From contig NC_023755.2 in the NCBI RefSeq assembly GCF_000499845.2, forward strand, positions 6,888,847 to 6,952,846: a DNA stretch of 64,000 nt, given 5' to 3'. Origin of the DNA: Phaseolus vulgaris (taxonomy: Eukaryota > Streptophyta > Magnoliopsida > Fabales > Fabaceae). The notes beneath the pieces were generated by a model. It was not told the origin of the DNA. It saw nothing but the letters and a program-made list of their open reading frames with translations, and ran no database searches. Made by a program: the position numbers and the translations under genes. This document shows, piece by piece, positions 20,313-33,318 of this stretch (positions within the stretch are counted from its first letter, which is position 1; every line of letters starts with the position of its first letter).

Positions 20313-21769
20313 TTACAAAAGTGAGTCCCTTAATAACTAATGATTGCTCGATCAAGACACGGGCAAAAAAATATGAGACTTAACAAAATTCACTAGTCGA
20401 ACATCATTTTTGTAGCTATAACCTCTAAATATATTTATATATAAGAGATAGAGTCAAATGAGCTTTATACACATAATGATCTAGATGTAATGTAAGTCCC
20501 ACATTGTTCTTTAATTTTTTAAGTGTTTATAAGATCCAATGTTCCTCCACTTGTTGTTTGGCCATGTATTGCAGGCGTGCAGTGGTCGTGTTGCACTCTC
20601 CATACCTCACCAATTCAGGTTTTTTGTTAGAATGTATGGCCCAATCAAGTCTATTAAGATCGCATTGAGGTATTATCTGATTTGAAGCTCGAAATTTCAT
20701 CATGATTTTATCCTTAAAAGTCATCTTAGAGGATTAAAAGATGAATGTATATTTAAATTATCCTTGACCTTTGACTTCTAGGCGACGTGAGACTATTAGG
20801 CGTACCATAATAACCCTCTTAATCGAAGACTAAAGGAGAACAATAGTTTGTCTTTGGAACCATTTTTCTATTCTCAAAAGCGACATCAAATTTGTTGACA
20901 TAACATAATTAAGATTAATCAATGTCTCCGATATATTGTCTATTTAAAAAGTGTCTCAAATGATTAAGAAAAATATGTATATTTAAATTGTCTTTTGATC
21001 TTAACTTTTAAATAATGTTAAACTATAAACTTACCGACCAACAATAAAATAATTTACTTTATTAAAATATTTCAAAAAATTTGAACTAACTATTTTAAAG
21101 CAGTTCATACAAGAATAAAAATTAACTAAACTAATTATTCATAATTTTATAAACTTCATAAATTTTAAATTTCATTCGAAAAACTAATTAAAAAATTCTG
21201 CTTATTATTATTTTTTCTTTATTTCCAATATTAATTACTTTAAAGTTTTATAAATTAAAATGAAAAGAAAAAAATCCCTCCTAACTAATTTCCTAAATCG
21301 ACACCCTTAACATTTCAAGATCCTCATTTCAAATTTATATTTCTCTTGGAATCACATAACCTTTTGTCCTTAAGCCTTGGCTTCCCCCTTTGAAACTCTT
21401 GTGGGCTTCTCATCTCCATTTCGTTTGCGTTCGTCTCATCTTCACGCATCACACACGCCACCATCATCGGGGCAGACAAACAAGGACTACAATAACGTTG
21501 CGTCAGAGAAGAAGAACCCTTTATGTCGGTGAGGGAGAGGCAAACGAAGGAGAGCAGAGGAAAACGGTTTCACAATTTGTAAGACATACTTTACAAATTA
21601 ATTGGTTATATAATTACTCATTTTCTGGATTGGTTAAAGTATAGTGTTTGTGTTTTAAAGATTGTGTTTTGGGGTTTCTTGTAGAAGTGTGGAACATGGA
21701 AAGTTGTCATAAAAATAAAACACAAAATCATATTCACATAAACATAATTTAAAAAATATGATTTATTTG

Positions 21770-22568
21770 TAGAGGGGCAATGCGAGCTGGCCCGTTGCAC
21801 ATAGGCCCGCCCCACGTTTGACCCACAAACCCTGCACAAGGAATGCGAGTTCATTTTACTGGTCCGCCCCACTAAGAGGTAGCCTCCGGGTTTGCGGGCA
21901 AACCCACATAAGGAAAGTATTTTTTAAAACAAATTAAAATTTCATTAATTATAAAAATAACCTATTTTTCCGGTTGAAAATTTAAAATTTTATCCATGTT
22001 TCAATTTATTCAATTAAGATAAAAATATGAATTCAAGTATGAGGATTCTTAGAAGGCTTGATTAAAAATAATTAAAGTTTTGTTTTGCATCTATTTTTCC
22101 TATATATGTATGCAAATGTATCAAAAAATCTTATCAAAATTTTGCTACAAAATATTTTAATGAAGATGACTAATTTTTTAAAGAGTATCTTATTGAAATC
22201 TCTTCTTTATATTATTTTTTTATTAAAAAAATTTAAGTATAAGACTTTACTTATAACTAGATCCACTCTAACTCATAACATTAATTCCTTTAAATGATTA
22301 AAATAAAATATTCTATTTTTTAGTACATTAAATTTAATTTTTTTTAAATAATATACAATAAAGGTCACACTGCCATGATAAGTAAGTGGGCTATGATTTT
22401 TTTTTCTTGCAGAAAAAATAAAATAATTATTTTTTATTTATGTGGATTAGCGGACCAACCCACCCCGGTCCATGCAGGATGTAGGTTATGCACGATGGGT
22501 CAGCAGGCTAGACTAGTGAGTCCGTCCTGTGGTTTTTGGTGGCGGCCCGCCCCGCATTGTCATACCTA
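21770..22568. mobile_element. hAT-type MITE, copy 2, 799 bp
   Basis: Same ends as copy 1 (TAGAGGGGCAAT ... ATTGTCATACCTA). Flanks are TTTATTTG and TTTATTTA, one mismatch. It lies at the same place in the Q module, so it was duplicated with the module and not inserted anew. Confidence 0.8.
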
Positions 22569-22984
22569 TTTATTTATTTGTGAATTTACTTGTTTGTAAT
22601 TAAAACATCATTTTCGAAACTGTATTGGAGCTTACTCTGGAAAAAAATCCAGATTATGTCAATTTTTAAGAAAATAGAAATTTATCAGAAAATAATTATG
22701 TTTGCGTTAAAAATAAAATTTGAACTTTTAATAATTCTAAAAAATGTTAGGTGAAAAATTATCAATATAATTTTCTAAAATGTAATTATTAAATTAATTT
22801 GTATTGATTTTAAATAATATTATTAATGGTAAGAACACCCAACAATTAGTAACCATGCCCTAGCAGTTACTAACCACACCACCTGCAGCTACTAACCACA
22901 TTCCAACAACAACTAAACACACCACCAAAGAGGCACAGAGAACAACAACTAGAACACATAGTCGATTGTCAAAGTGGGTAGTTG

Positions 22985-23258
22985 TAATTCAAGCATAATC
23001 GATCATCTTTACTTTTATACACATAATTGATTAAGTCAGTAGTCTAATTCAAGCATAATCGATTATCCATATTTTTTTATACACATAATTGATTATGTGA
23101 GTAGTGTAATTCAAGCATAATCGATTATCCTCACTTTTTCATACACATAATCGATTATGTAAGTAATCGTAATTCAAACGTAATCGATTATCCCTATTTT
23201 TTTATACACATAACCAATTATGTGTGTAGTTGTTCTTCAATCATAATCGATTATGCAT
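22985..23258. repeat. 62-bp satellite with CATAATCGATTATG palindromes, about 4.5 units
   Basis: Units start near 22985, 23045, 23107, 23170 and 23233 (60-63 bp). Each carries AAGCATAATCGATTATCC and, about 30 bp on, ACACATAATYGATTATGT. CATAATCGATTATG is a perfect 14-bp palindrome. Confidence 0.85.
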
Positions 23259-23944
23259 TAAACTTTAGCATGTGAGATGTTTCATGCATAATGGAAAATA
23301 AGGGGAAATGGAAAATGTTCAAAATCCTATGTGACTTTCCTTTCAATCTTTGTATCTCAAGGGGAGAGAAATCATTGTTCACGCGGATTGACTCTCATCC
23401 CTTTTCATGTACAACCCTTAATCCAAATCGTGGATATCCCCCAGATTCGTCTTCCTCGGCAATAGAAAGCAGTAGAAGCCTTAAAACAAACACAACCTTA
23501 GTTAATTTGGTGGAGTTGTCACTTGTGTGTATGGAAAAGTGATTTGAGAGAAATTCCATTCAAGTTGGACTCGCGTCTTTGAATCCTCTTATCACATGCA
23601 GTAGCATTTTGGATATTGGAAATTGGAATGACTCGTAATTTGCATTGTTCAACTGGCTTTAAAATTTGGTGTTGATTGCAAATCGCATGTAGTGGAGTAA
23701 ACGGTTTTGATTAATAAAAGCTTTGAATACTCTTGTGGGGCAATCGTGAATTGATGATTGGTGAAACTGGTGGAGCTACAGTACGCAAAAGAAAAAATGA
23801 AGGTGCAGAGAAATTTAGCAAATAATGCAATTTAATTTTTATGCTTTGAGAACTCGAATACATCCATCTTTGTCAATCTTTAGGTGTTTTTTTTAGTTTT
23901 ACTTTCCTTAATCTTTAGGTCCTCTTTTTTAGTTTTAATTTCCT
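23259..23944. repeat. R module, copy 2
   Basis: Continuous from the satellite to the CACTA end, as at 52302-52976. No gene recognised; short open frames here are broken in the other copies. Confidence 0.75.
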
Positions 23945-26310
23945 TACTACTGTAAAAATGCTTTTACACAACGGTTTTTAAAGTCCTCAAACAGTGGTTT
24001 TAAAATCATAGTTTATGAGCATGTTGTCTATAAAATTTTGAATTATAGACTACAACTAAACAACCATGGTCTATAACATAACTATAGGCAGAGTTATTAA
24101 CATAATCACTAACAATATTGTAAGTGAAATAAAAACGGAGAAGACCCAAAGGAGGGTATAGGTAACAGTTATGGACAAAATCGTCGTCAATACCCTTTTT
24201 TGAGTCTTCTATGTTTACCTACATGAAGTCATTATAAACTATGATTATATCTAAAATCGTAGTCTATGATCCACTATAGACAGTGATTATGTCGATAACC
24301 ACAGCCTATACCTTCAAGATCACAAGCTGAAACTCTTTATTTTAGCAACACACTAACTTCTAGAAACTCTATCAGAAAGTACAAACACAAACACTTTTAC
24401 AAAAAGGAAACGTTTAGGAAGGAAAACACCTTGATTCCAGATACAAGAGTTTAAACCAGGACCCTCACAACTGCAGCACTTAATAGAAGCTTCAATTTAG
24501 AGCCAAAGGCACCAGCACAAAAGCACTTGAAGTTTTTAAGAAAAACTTTAAAAAACTAAAAACTCACTTCAAAATATCAATGAAAGCACTTGAAAAGTGT
24601 ATGCAACTATAGGGTCATCAATGTAAACCAATTTCTTATTTCTTTATGGACTTGGTTCTCGACTCGATTGCTACAAAATAAAGAATATTTTCATTAAATT
24701 AATATAATACATAAATATAAATTAATAATTATAAATTTATTTCTTATCGGGAGTTCAAGAATAAGTCGAAAGAGGTGTATGGGCCTGGCTATGAATGTCT
24801 GAAATGCTTCAACAACAGTAGTGACCTAATTAGTAGGCAGAGGAACATGATCATCATCAACTCGTACTTTCACTACTGTGACCTTCACCACATCAGAGGG
24901 CGAGCCACATTATGTAAGGTAGTGGCCCCTTCAAAGGCTTTCCCTAAGACCACCACCGGAGGAGTGAATGAATCCTCTACAAGTAACTCACATTGGGTTA
25001 TCTCGCCAATGTCTTTCCCTGATCCTGTAGGAGTTGCACAACTCCCCTATGTGTTCTTGAGAGTTGGAGCCGCAAGCGGTTGGACATGAGCCATTTGTTG
25101 TGATAGATTTAAGGTCTGGAGCTTCTCCTGAAACTCTTGCCTTAACTACTGAGTCAATCGCTCAGTAACTTGTTGAGTTACCCTCTAAGTAACCTTGTTA
25201 GTCACGTCCTCTGTCACCTGTTTAGTGATCTGGTGTCGTATTTGACTTATCACATTTTGGCTAGGCTCAAAGGAGGATGAATGTCATGGTGCAGTTCTGG
25301 AAAATTGAAAAATGCCAACCCATGTTTTTTGAAGCATGCACACGGTCAGAGTGTTCAGGTTGTTCAATAGCTGAAATAAGTATATCTTCATGACTATGGG
25401 GAACAAAATTACCTTGGGAGCTTTGCTCAACCAAGGATTCCTGCAAGGCCCCAAAATTATATAAGTTTTTCATATAACTAATACCGTAAAATATGACAAC
25501 AAGAAAATAACTTACAATTTTTTCTAAGACTATTCGTGATTTCACAAAACTATATGCAGTTAATCTTTTGACACGGGCTTGCTTCCATTTTCGGTGGCGG
25601 GTAGGTGGTGATAGAGGTTAAATGACCCCTGTATCATCCTCATAAGTAATTCTCGGTTGTGATTTCTCCTTCTCCTTTATCATAGCTTCTTCAAGCTTAC
25701 GATAAACCCTCGAGACAGTAGGTGCGGGGTCACAGTCTGGATTGCTATGTTCTGAGCATTTTTCCAAACTCCTTGTGACAAATCGAACAAACTGAATTAG
25801 ATAATAATAAATAATTTCAACTATGAGCAATATATAAAATGAATAACTAATAGTACTTATCGTCCATTGGTCAACTTCACGACTTTCAATAAATATACAT
25901 CTAATCAAGATTGACATACTTTGGACAATGATTTTTACCTTTATAAGGTCCAAAAACATATTTCAATGACAAAATTTAATGGCAACCAAAGATAAAACCT
26001 TTGATCTGAAGGACTCCACATTAGGGATATCAAAATGTGTCTACAAGAAAATACCATGAAGTTTTATTTCATGAACTAATATAAAAAATAAATATATGAT
26101 AACAATAATAATGTATACATTACCAATATATCCTCTTAGATCATGGTTTGGTCGACCTCAGGCACATGATCCCACAAAGGTACTAAGATGGGGATCTTCT
26201 CACATAACAAGACTCTAAGATTATTGTTCAACATATCGACATTAAGACCAAATTCCATACTAGTAATCAAGTTTATAGTGAGTGGTGTCCTGTCACCACT
26301 ATCACATTTT
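23945..26310 (-). mobile_element. CACTA element, copy 2 (3' terminus through tnpA, then broken)
   Basis: Starts TACTACTGTAAAAATGC (first C changed to T), then subterminal repeats, then the minus-strand tnpA exons. It is cut at 26310 by a sirevirus-like LTR; no tnpD lies beyond. Confidence 0.75.
24750..26305 (-). pseudogene. CACTA TNPA-like gene, copy 2
   Basis: Minus strand, several exons. The C-terminal exon (about 24750-25130) has the pattern CELLVEDSF, VVLGKAFEG, EAFQTFIAWP of plant TNPA-like proteins. The middle exons (25267-25760) hold YRKLEEAMIKEKEKS, SQGNFVPHSHEDIL and the AIEQPEHSDRVHA block of the Ptta/En/Spm family. The N-terminal exon lies near 26150-26305 and lacks its start because of the break at 26310. 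Several stops. In En/Spm elements TNPA binds the subterminal repeats. Confidence 0.7.
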
Positions 26311-26328
26311 AATATGTAACATAAGAAA

Positions 26329-27600
26329 TGTTTTCAATTTGAGTACTTTTTATTTAAGAAAATTCAGTTTTCATGTATATTATTTTTTTAAAGTGAAATC
26401 AATTGGTTGTTTTGATTTTTAACAGGTTGATTTTACTTAATTGCACCTTGTTATTAAAAATTGTTTATGATAAATCTCTATAAAAGGGTATGCTTTATTT
26501 CAGAAAAAAGTTTCTCATACAACTTACATTTTCATATCTGTGAGAGCCTTTGTGTGAAAACTTTTTTGAAAGAAATAATCTTTAAAAGATCTTTGAGTTT
26601 TCTTGAAGCTAAATCTTCATCATCTAGATAAAGTTCAAAGATATTTTATTGCAACTGTGAATTGGAGAAGTCTTGTTGTATTTCTTGATTCACGGTCAAA
26701 GTTTATTCGTTCCCTTACATACTATTTTGTATTTCTATAATTGTTGGGGCCAAGATAGGATTTCTTGGTGTGTATCACTGCTGTGACATGGTGTTGTTCT
26801 TATAGTGTTCAAGAACTATTTTTGTATTTCTTGTAAAGGAATTATGTTGTTTTAATGAAATTCACCTTGATGTGAGGTGAGACTGGAGTAGCTCTGTTGT
26901 GAGTGAACCAATATAAAATGTTGGTTTTTTTTATGTTTTCTTTATCATTGTTTTATATTTTTTCTGCATAATATTTTGTACTGGTATAATCAATTGGTTG
27001 TTTGTAAAAATCAATATGTGGTTTTTTGTTCTCTCTAGACTAGTTTGATTCTCTGTAATAACTAAAAAAGTTGTGATAAGCAATATTGACGGTTACATTG
27101 AATATTAATGTATTCTGTATCAATTTGTATTTGTTACTCATTAAACAAGATAAATTGAAACAAAGGTTTTCTTAAAAACATTGTTTGATATATCTGAATT
27201 TTGCACTTATAAAGTAATCTGTAAAAATCTCTTTTATGTAATTCTTAATCAGAAAAAAAAAATCAGTTAATTCCAAAAATAATCAGTTGAAATTAATTCA
27301 GAAATTTGTTTCTTTGAAATAGATTTAAATCTTTTTAAACCAAATTTTTGGTTTACAAGATTGTGTTTTAAGATCTATGTATTAAAGATTTTAATCAATT
27401 TTTTTAATAAAACAAATTCATTTTTTTTATCTGTGTACTTCAACTATAAAATCAATATGTTGTTTTGAAAAACAATTTGTTAAAGTTCTGTTTGAATTGT
27501 TGTAAACAATTATTTGCAAAAATCTTTTTATGTATAATTCACCTCCCTCCCCCGCTTTCAATACATTCAACCCTCCTTTTTAGAGCTATATGCACCTTCA
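26329..27600 (+). repeat. Sirevirus-like LTR (right copy), 1272 bp
   Basis: Starts TGTTTTCAATTTG and ends CACCTTCA before a primer-site-like TTGGTATTAGA (27602). It has CTATAAAAGGG at about 26480 and the block GACTGGAGTAGCTCTG ... GTGAACC near 26882-26910. It is the fuller of two copies (other at 6755-8465). Confidence 0.75.
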
Positions 27601-27660
27601 ATTGGTATTAGAAATAACCACAGGGGTTAGTTCTTAACAGGACTTGAGGTAATCCTGGTG

Positions 27661-28250
27661 ATCTAAATGTTGTTTGAGACAAGAACCATCAACCTGCAAC
27701 CCTTTTTCAAAGGAGAGAAGAATAAACTATGGAAAGTGTAAATGATTGATTTCTTGAAATACATGAATGAAGATATGTCGATTATTATTAAAGAAGGTAT
27801 TTCTTCTCTACTTATCTCCTATGGAGAATTTTGGAATGAACATGAAAAGAACAAATATGAAGTCAATACCAAAGCTAGGCATATTCTTATGTATGCATTG
27901 TCTAAAGAAAAACTATCCAATGTTATTGCCTTAAGTGTCAAAGAAATGTGAGAGACTATTTCTCTATCTCATAGAGAATCAAAAGGAGATTCAAACTCGT
28001 CTCACTCCAAGACTGATCACATTTGCTTCATGGAAGACACCACAGATAACCTAACATCAAAAGAATCTGATGAGGCGATACATGATAATACTATCACAAA
28101 TTCCTTTGACAACTTCGTCTTTGATAACTCTAATGAAGAGGTAAATTTCCTTGACTTATGCTTTGATGGCCTCCTTCTTCTTGCATTGTGTTGTTTCTTG
28201 ACTTTTGATGGAGATTGGGGTGGAGGAAGGTTGCAGAAATTTAGATGAAT
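27661..28250 (+). pseudogene. Copia gag scrap (right copy)
   Basis: Follows the LTR and primer site. It matches 8470-8960, with WNEHEKNKYEVNTKARHIL and SVKEM then TGA, and an acidic spacer at 28030-28150. Pol is absent; LINE sequence follows. Confidence 0.65.
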
Positions 28251-29721
28251 TCAATGGTAAGTTGGGTTTGATCAATCTTAAAAAAGAAAACAATATATAC
28301 ATGCTTAAGTTGGCTTAAAGTTTTAGTTATGGTAATTTGAATTGGTCTCGGGTTACGAGAGCATATTTTCTAAATAAATATAATCAAAGAGTTGCTATTT
28401 ATAAATCTTCGTCTATTCGACTTGACATTAATGATTATCATGATTAAGTTCTTCAAAATTTTAAATGAATCACTGGTAATTTCTAGAATGATGCTTGACT
28501 TTTTGATATTTCTATGCCTTAGCATATTAGCATTCCAAAAACCCTTAGATGTTAGTGTAGGTCTAAGGTTTATGATGTTTGGAATGGCATTGGTTGGTAC
28601 ATACCAAATTCTTTAAGGAATATTGAGGATATATTAACAACATCAATTTCATAGTTATTATTGATTAGGTTGAGGAACCTGTTTGGATGATGAATGATTC
28701 TATTTTACTCAATATAAAGTTTGCTTCTACCATTATTCATACCAATTGAATTTCTCATTATTGAGGGAAAATTATTTGGTTTAATATCATCTCATAAGCT
28801 AAATCGTTATTTTTTTTTTGAAGTTGTTGCATAATTATTTACTATTTAATGAAAATTTTCATATGGCATTAGTTTATCTTCCAAATCCAGTTTAATCAAT
28901 CATCATGAGGCAAGTTTGATTCATCTCTTCTATGAATGCATTTTTTGCTATGAATGTTTGGGCTGGTTAAATCATGTTTTTCCTAATTTGTCTTGGTCTT
29001 CTATTAATGATATTTTGTCTTTTCTATCTGAAAGAACTAGCCATATCACTTATGCGTTAGTTTTCTTGCTACCACCTTCGTTCTTTTAATCATTTGGAAA
29101 AGCTAGAAATCAAATGAGATTTTAAAAATCTATCCTTTTTCAGTCGACGCTTCATTTGGTCTAGTGAAATATTCAGATGGCAAGTGAAAAATCTTTTAAA
29201 TCTATGCATAATGATATAATTGACCTTTGCATTTTGAAGTTTTTCAATGTTTAGACTAAAAATTTTGATATGAGAGTTTGAAAGGTAGATTGGTCTATGT
29301 CTAGAGTTAGCTGGTAAAGGTTGTGTTGATGGTGTTGCAAAAGGTTTTCTCGGTCATGTTATGAGTGATGGTACCTTTAGAGGTAGTAGAGGATAGTTGG
29401 TTAGAGGATTTATGTCCTATCTAGGCATGAAGCCCTCTATTGATGTTGAGTTTATGGTTGTCATCGTTGTAATAAAGATCTTTATAGTTAAAAACTATAG
29501 ATGAGTCTGGCTTGAATGTGACTCCTCTTTAGTTTGACATGTTTTCCAAAATTTTGGTATTGTTCCGGGAAGGTTGAAAGCTCATTGCTAAAAAACTTTT
29601 AACACTTCTTAAGCTATGAGTTTTAAAGTCTCCCATATATCTTTCGATTGAGTAAATATGTTGATGGTTTTGCTAACATTGGTCTTATTAATATACTGGA
29701 TTATCTTTGGTTTGATTCTTT
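28250..29721 (+). pseudogene. LINE (L1-type) 3' part (right copy)
   Basis: Collinear with 9060-10487, with the same zf-RVT-like and RNase H-like remnants. It extends further: a terminal segment (VDGFANIGLINILDYLW-like, 29660-29715) is split by the Copia element and resumes at 42526. Confidence 0.6.
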
Positions 29722-30003
29722 TGTTGGTTATTAATTCAGATTTTATTAGTAATAAATTATGGTTATTAATTCATATTTTATTACCCTTAAATTATTTATC
29801 GTTAGTATTGCATTAATGGTCAGTTTACCGACTGTTAGTATTCATATTTTATAGCTTCTGGTATTTGTAATTTTATTATATATATTATTGAAGTAAATAA
29901 AAGTGAATGAATCAGTTCAGCAGTTTTGCAATTTCATGCAATTACGTTCAATCAGTTTCTACAACTTTTTACCTTCTGTTATTTCCTTCAATTAGTTTCT
30001 ACA
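29722..30003 (+). repeat. 5' LTR of the Copia element
   Basis: TGTTGGTTATT ... TTTCTACA, 282 bp, with a 26-bp internal direct repeat (GGTTATTAATTCAGATTTTA type). The primer-site-like AGGCATCAAAGCTAG follows. Confidence 0.92.
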
Positions 30004-30029
30004 ATAGGCATCAAAGCTAGTTTGTTATC

Positions 30030-30489
30030 ATGAACTCTACCCAATTATCAAACCCTATACTTGATGGAAAAAATTACAATCGGTGGTGTGTGCAGATGAA
30101 AGTTTTGTTTGATTATCATGAGTTATGGATGTCGTTAAGAGTGGAGTGTCTGCATTAGCTGATAATGCAACTTAGGCGCAACGAGTAGCGCATCATGACC
30201 AAAAGAAGAAGGACAAGAAGGCTTTGTATCTCATCCATCAAGGGATGAATGACAAGACATTTGAACAGATAGAAGGAGCAACAACTGCAAGTGAGCCTTC
30301 AAACCCTAAGAGTGCGTCTTCAAATCCTAAGACGCCAATATGAACTGTTGCAGATGGAAACCACAAAGATTGTTGATGTCTATATAAATAAAGTTCTTGC
30401 CTTGACAAATCAGATGAAGACCAATGGTGAAACACATTCGGAGCAAGCAAAGGTGGAAAAGATTTTGAGGTCTTTAACTCCCATATTTG
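30030..30489 (+). pseudogene. Copia gag, first half
   Basis: Starts ATG at 30030 (MNSTQLSNPILDGKNYNRWC, the Copia Gag start), with stops in the next 150 bp, then DKKALYLIHQGM and MKTNGETHSEQAKVEKILRSLTP in a shifted frame. It is interrupted after the Pro-Ile-Phe codons by the nested element and resumes at 36887. Confidence 0.85.
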
Positions 30490-31615
30490 TGTTGAATCAA
30501 GTGTGTTCAAGCTTTGAAGAATCCAAACCCTTTGAAGTTTGATGGAAGGCTGGATGTGTTTGTTGTTGCTGAGGTGTTTTAGAATAGGATATGGGGTTGA
30601 TTATCTGTGTAAATCCGCTCTTGATTGAATCCAAATCTTAAGCATTCTTAAACCTTTTAATTGAAAGTGTTTTTCAAACTAAGTGAAAAACAACCTGTTG
30701 TTTTGTCGAAACAACCGATTGTTTTATACTTAGGTGTTTTTAGAAAGGTTGAAAATTGTTTTTGATGGTTGACTTGCTGTCAAACCAAAACAACCGATTG
30801 ATTCGAGTATTCAGCCGATTGTTTGTTTTGGGACCATAACAGAAAACTGTTTTGTGCTTTGACTAAGCTTTAAATTATTTTATAACTGAATACACTCCAG
30901 TTTTAAATGCTTTGACCAGTCTTTGAAAGCAATAAATAGTTTGTTCAGATTATGTAACAAACAAGAACTGAGATTTAACCAAAGAAAAACATATTTGAGT
31001 TTTTCACAAATTTTGCTTTTGAAGAGTTGAAGTTTGCTTTGAGATTGCTTTGATCAAGAGAGTGTGGAATAGAATTTTCATCTTGTATTGATTTCAGATC
31101 TTTCTATAACAAGTGTAATCCTTTTGTACTTTGAGAAAACTTTGTGTGTGAAGCTAAGAAGTGTTGTGTGCTCTTGAGGTTGTTAAGATCAACATTCTTA
31201 GTAGTGTTTGTGTTGAGCTAAAGGAAGTGTGTGTCTTGAGGGATCAAGGTCACTTCTTTGGTGGTGTTGTAAGTAATCTAGGGTTGATTGCTTAGTGGAT
31301 TTCCTAGTGGTTTCTGGAAAGACTGGATGTAGCTCTTGGTTTAAGAGTGAACCAGTATAAACCTTTGTGTACAATCTCTCTATCTCTTGAACTCTTTAAT
31401 TTCAGTTTATATTTGTGAACTGGTATAAACAACTGATTGTTTCTGCGAAACAACTGATTGTTTTTCTGGTGCTGTGCTAAATTACTTTGTGTTTTTGGCA
31501 AACTGAATTCTGAATCAAGTTTTCTTAAAGGAATTTCATTCTAGACTAAAAAGTTTGCGAAAACCCTCTTTAAACCATTCACCCCCCCTCTAGTTTAAAG
31601 CCATACATTTTAACA
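30490..31615 (+). repeat. 5' LTR of element copy 2
   Basis: TGTTGAATC ... TTTTAACA, 1126 bp. It has two tandem motifs AACAACTGATTGTTTCTGCG / AACAACTGATTGTT at 31428-31465, where the 3' LTR has one. Confidence 0.95.
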
Positions 31616-31617
31616 AT

Positions 31618-31630
31618 TGGCATCAAGAGC
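31618..31630 (+). promoter_or_regulatory. Primer binding site of copy 2
   Basis: TGGCATCAAGAGC, two bases after the LTR; close to the initiator-Met tRNA complement. Confidence 0.75.
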
Positions 31631-31676
31631 TTGGTTCTTGAAATTTATTCAAGTGTGATCCTAAAACTGTTTTTAT

Positions 31677-33318
31677 ATGGCTGATAGATTACCTTTTGGG
31701 GAAGGTGCTTCAATCAACAGACCACCTCTGTTTTGTGGTTTGAACTACCAATTTTGGAAAGTCAGAATGAAAATCATTGTGGAATCACTTGACAAAGGTA
31801 TTTGGGATGCAATTGAAAATGGCTCCTTTGTTCCAAAATTTGAAAAAGATGGATCTTCCATTGAAAAACCTTGGTCTCAATGGACTGATTCTGAAAGCAA
31901 GAAGGCCAAATTTGATTGCATTGCTAAAAACATAATAACTTCTGCCTTGAATTCAAATGAATTTTTCAGGGTCTCTCAATGCAAATCAACAAAGGAAATG
32001 TGGGACACCTTGGAGGTAACTCCTGAAGGTATCAATGAGGTGAAAAGAGCCAGAAAGCATACCCTAATCCAAGAGTATGAAATGTTCAGAATGTTCAAGG
32101 GTGAGACCATTGCTGAAGTTCAGAAGAGGTTCACTCACATCATCAATCACCTCATGAGCCTTGAGAAAACCTTTGAAAAATAAGAGCTAAACATCAAGAT
32201 CCTCAAATGTCTTGATAGGTCGTGGCAACCTGAGGTAATTGTTATATCTAAATCAAAAGATCTAACATCATTGAGTATGGCTTCTTTGTTTGGCAAGCTT
32301 AGGGAACATGAGTTGGAGATGAGTAGACTCAGTGTTCAAGAAAGTGAAGACAAGCATGTAAGGAGTATTGCCTTAAAAGCTATCAAGCACAAAAGAAAGC
32401 AAGAATCCAGTGATGAAGAGAACCTTAGTTTGCTATCTAGAAAGTTTAGCAAATTCTTGAAAAGGAACCGCAACAAAGACACCAACAAAGAAAGGTATGG
32501 AACAAAAAATCCAATGATTTTAATTCCAATAACTATACTAGTTTTGGTTGTGGTGAGCAAGGGCACATAAAGGCAGATTACCCAAATAAAGAAGGCAATG
32601 AGAAGAAGTCAAGCTACAAAGAAAATAAGGGAAATTCAAAAAGGGCCTACATAGCTTGGGATGAGAATGAAGTCTCCTCATCAAGCTCATCATCAAGTGA
32701 AGAAGAAAAGGCAAACATATGCTTGATTGCAGAAGGAGATGATGAGTCATGCAGCTCAAGTGATGTAAGTTCATGTGCTTCTCTAATTATAGTGAATTGC
32801 TTGAAGCTTTTCAAGAAACACATGAAGAAGTTAATAGATTGGTTCTTTCAAACAACCGATTGAAAGAGCTTAACAGCTGGCTTGAAAAGAGAGTTAAGGC
32901 ACTTGAAGAAGAGCTGGAAATATCAAAAAGTTTTGAAAATCTAGAAACTCATTGCAAAAACTCTTCTTGCAAGTTGGACACTTTCATTTGTGAAAATTGT
33001 GAAAATCTTGAAAAGAAAGTGCACTATCTTGTTAGTACTGTGGATAAGCTTTCAAAAGGAAAATCCAACTTTGAGAATGTCTTGGCATCTCAAAACTGTG
33101 TTTTTGGAAGAGCTGGATTACGTTTTAATCCACAAAACAAGCAAGATAAGTTTTCAAAGATTTTTTCAAAACAGCTAGTAAAACAACCGATTGTTAAGTC
33201 GAAACAACCGGTTGTTACATGCTTTTATTGCATGAAGAAAGGCCATTCTGTTAGATTCTGCAAAATAAGGAAATTTTCTATTCCCAGAGGCTTTATGAAA
33301 TGGATTCCCAAAGGTTGA
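31677..33318 (+). pseudogene. Copia-type gag, sirevirus-like, copy 2
   Basis: Same protein as 871-2566. It is open from ATG 31677 through the region where copy 1 has its first stop (here WSQWTDSESKK). A TAA ends the frame at 32181-32183, a 1-base loss near 32508 shifts it, and the last part (32773-33318) is open again with the coiled-coil region and the second knuckle CFYCMKKGHSVRFC. The first knuckle reads ...GHIKADY: Tyr where the last Cys should be, while copy 1 has Phe. Lesions differ between the two copies. Confidence 0.85.

Larger units (their letters stand above)
19385..22984. repeat. Q module, copy 2
   Basis: Full-length copy without the solo LTR. It begins at the PPR break and runs straight into the satellite, R and CACTA, so it shows the module's intact order. 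Confidence 0.85.

Noticed and set aside
22985..23258. CRISPR-like array
   Set aside because: The units are head-to-tail repeats without unique spacers, in a plant genome; it is a minisatellite.
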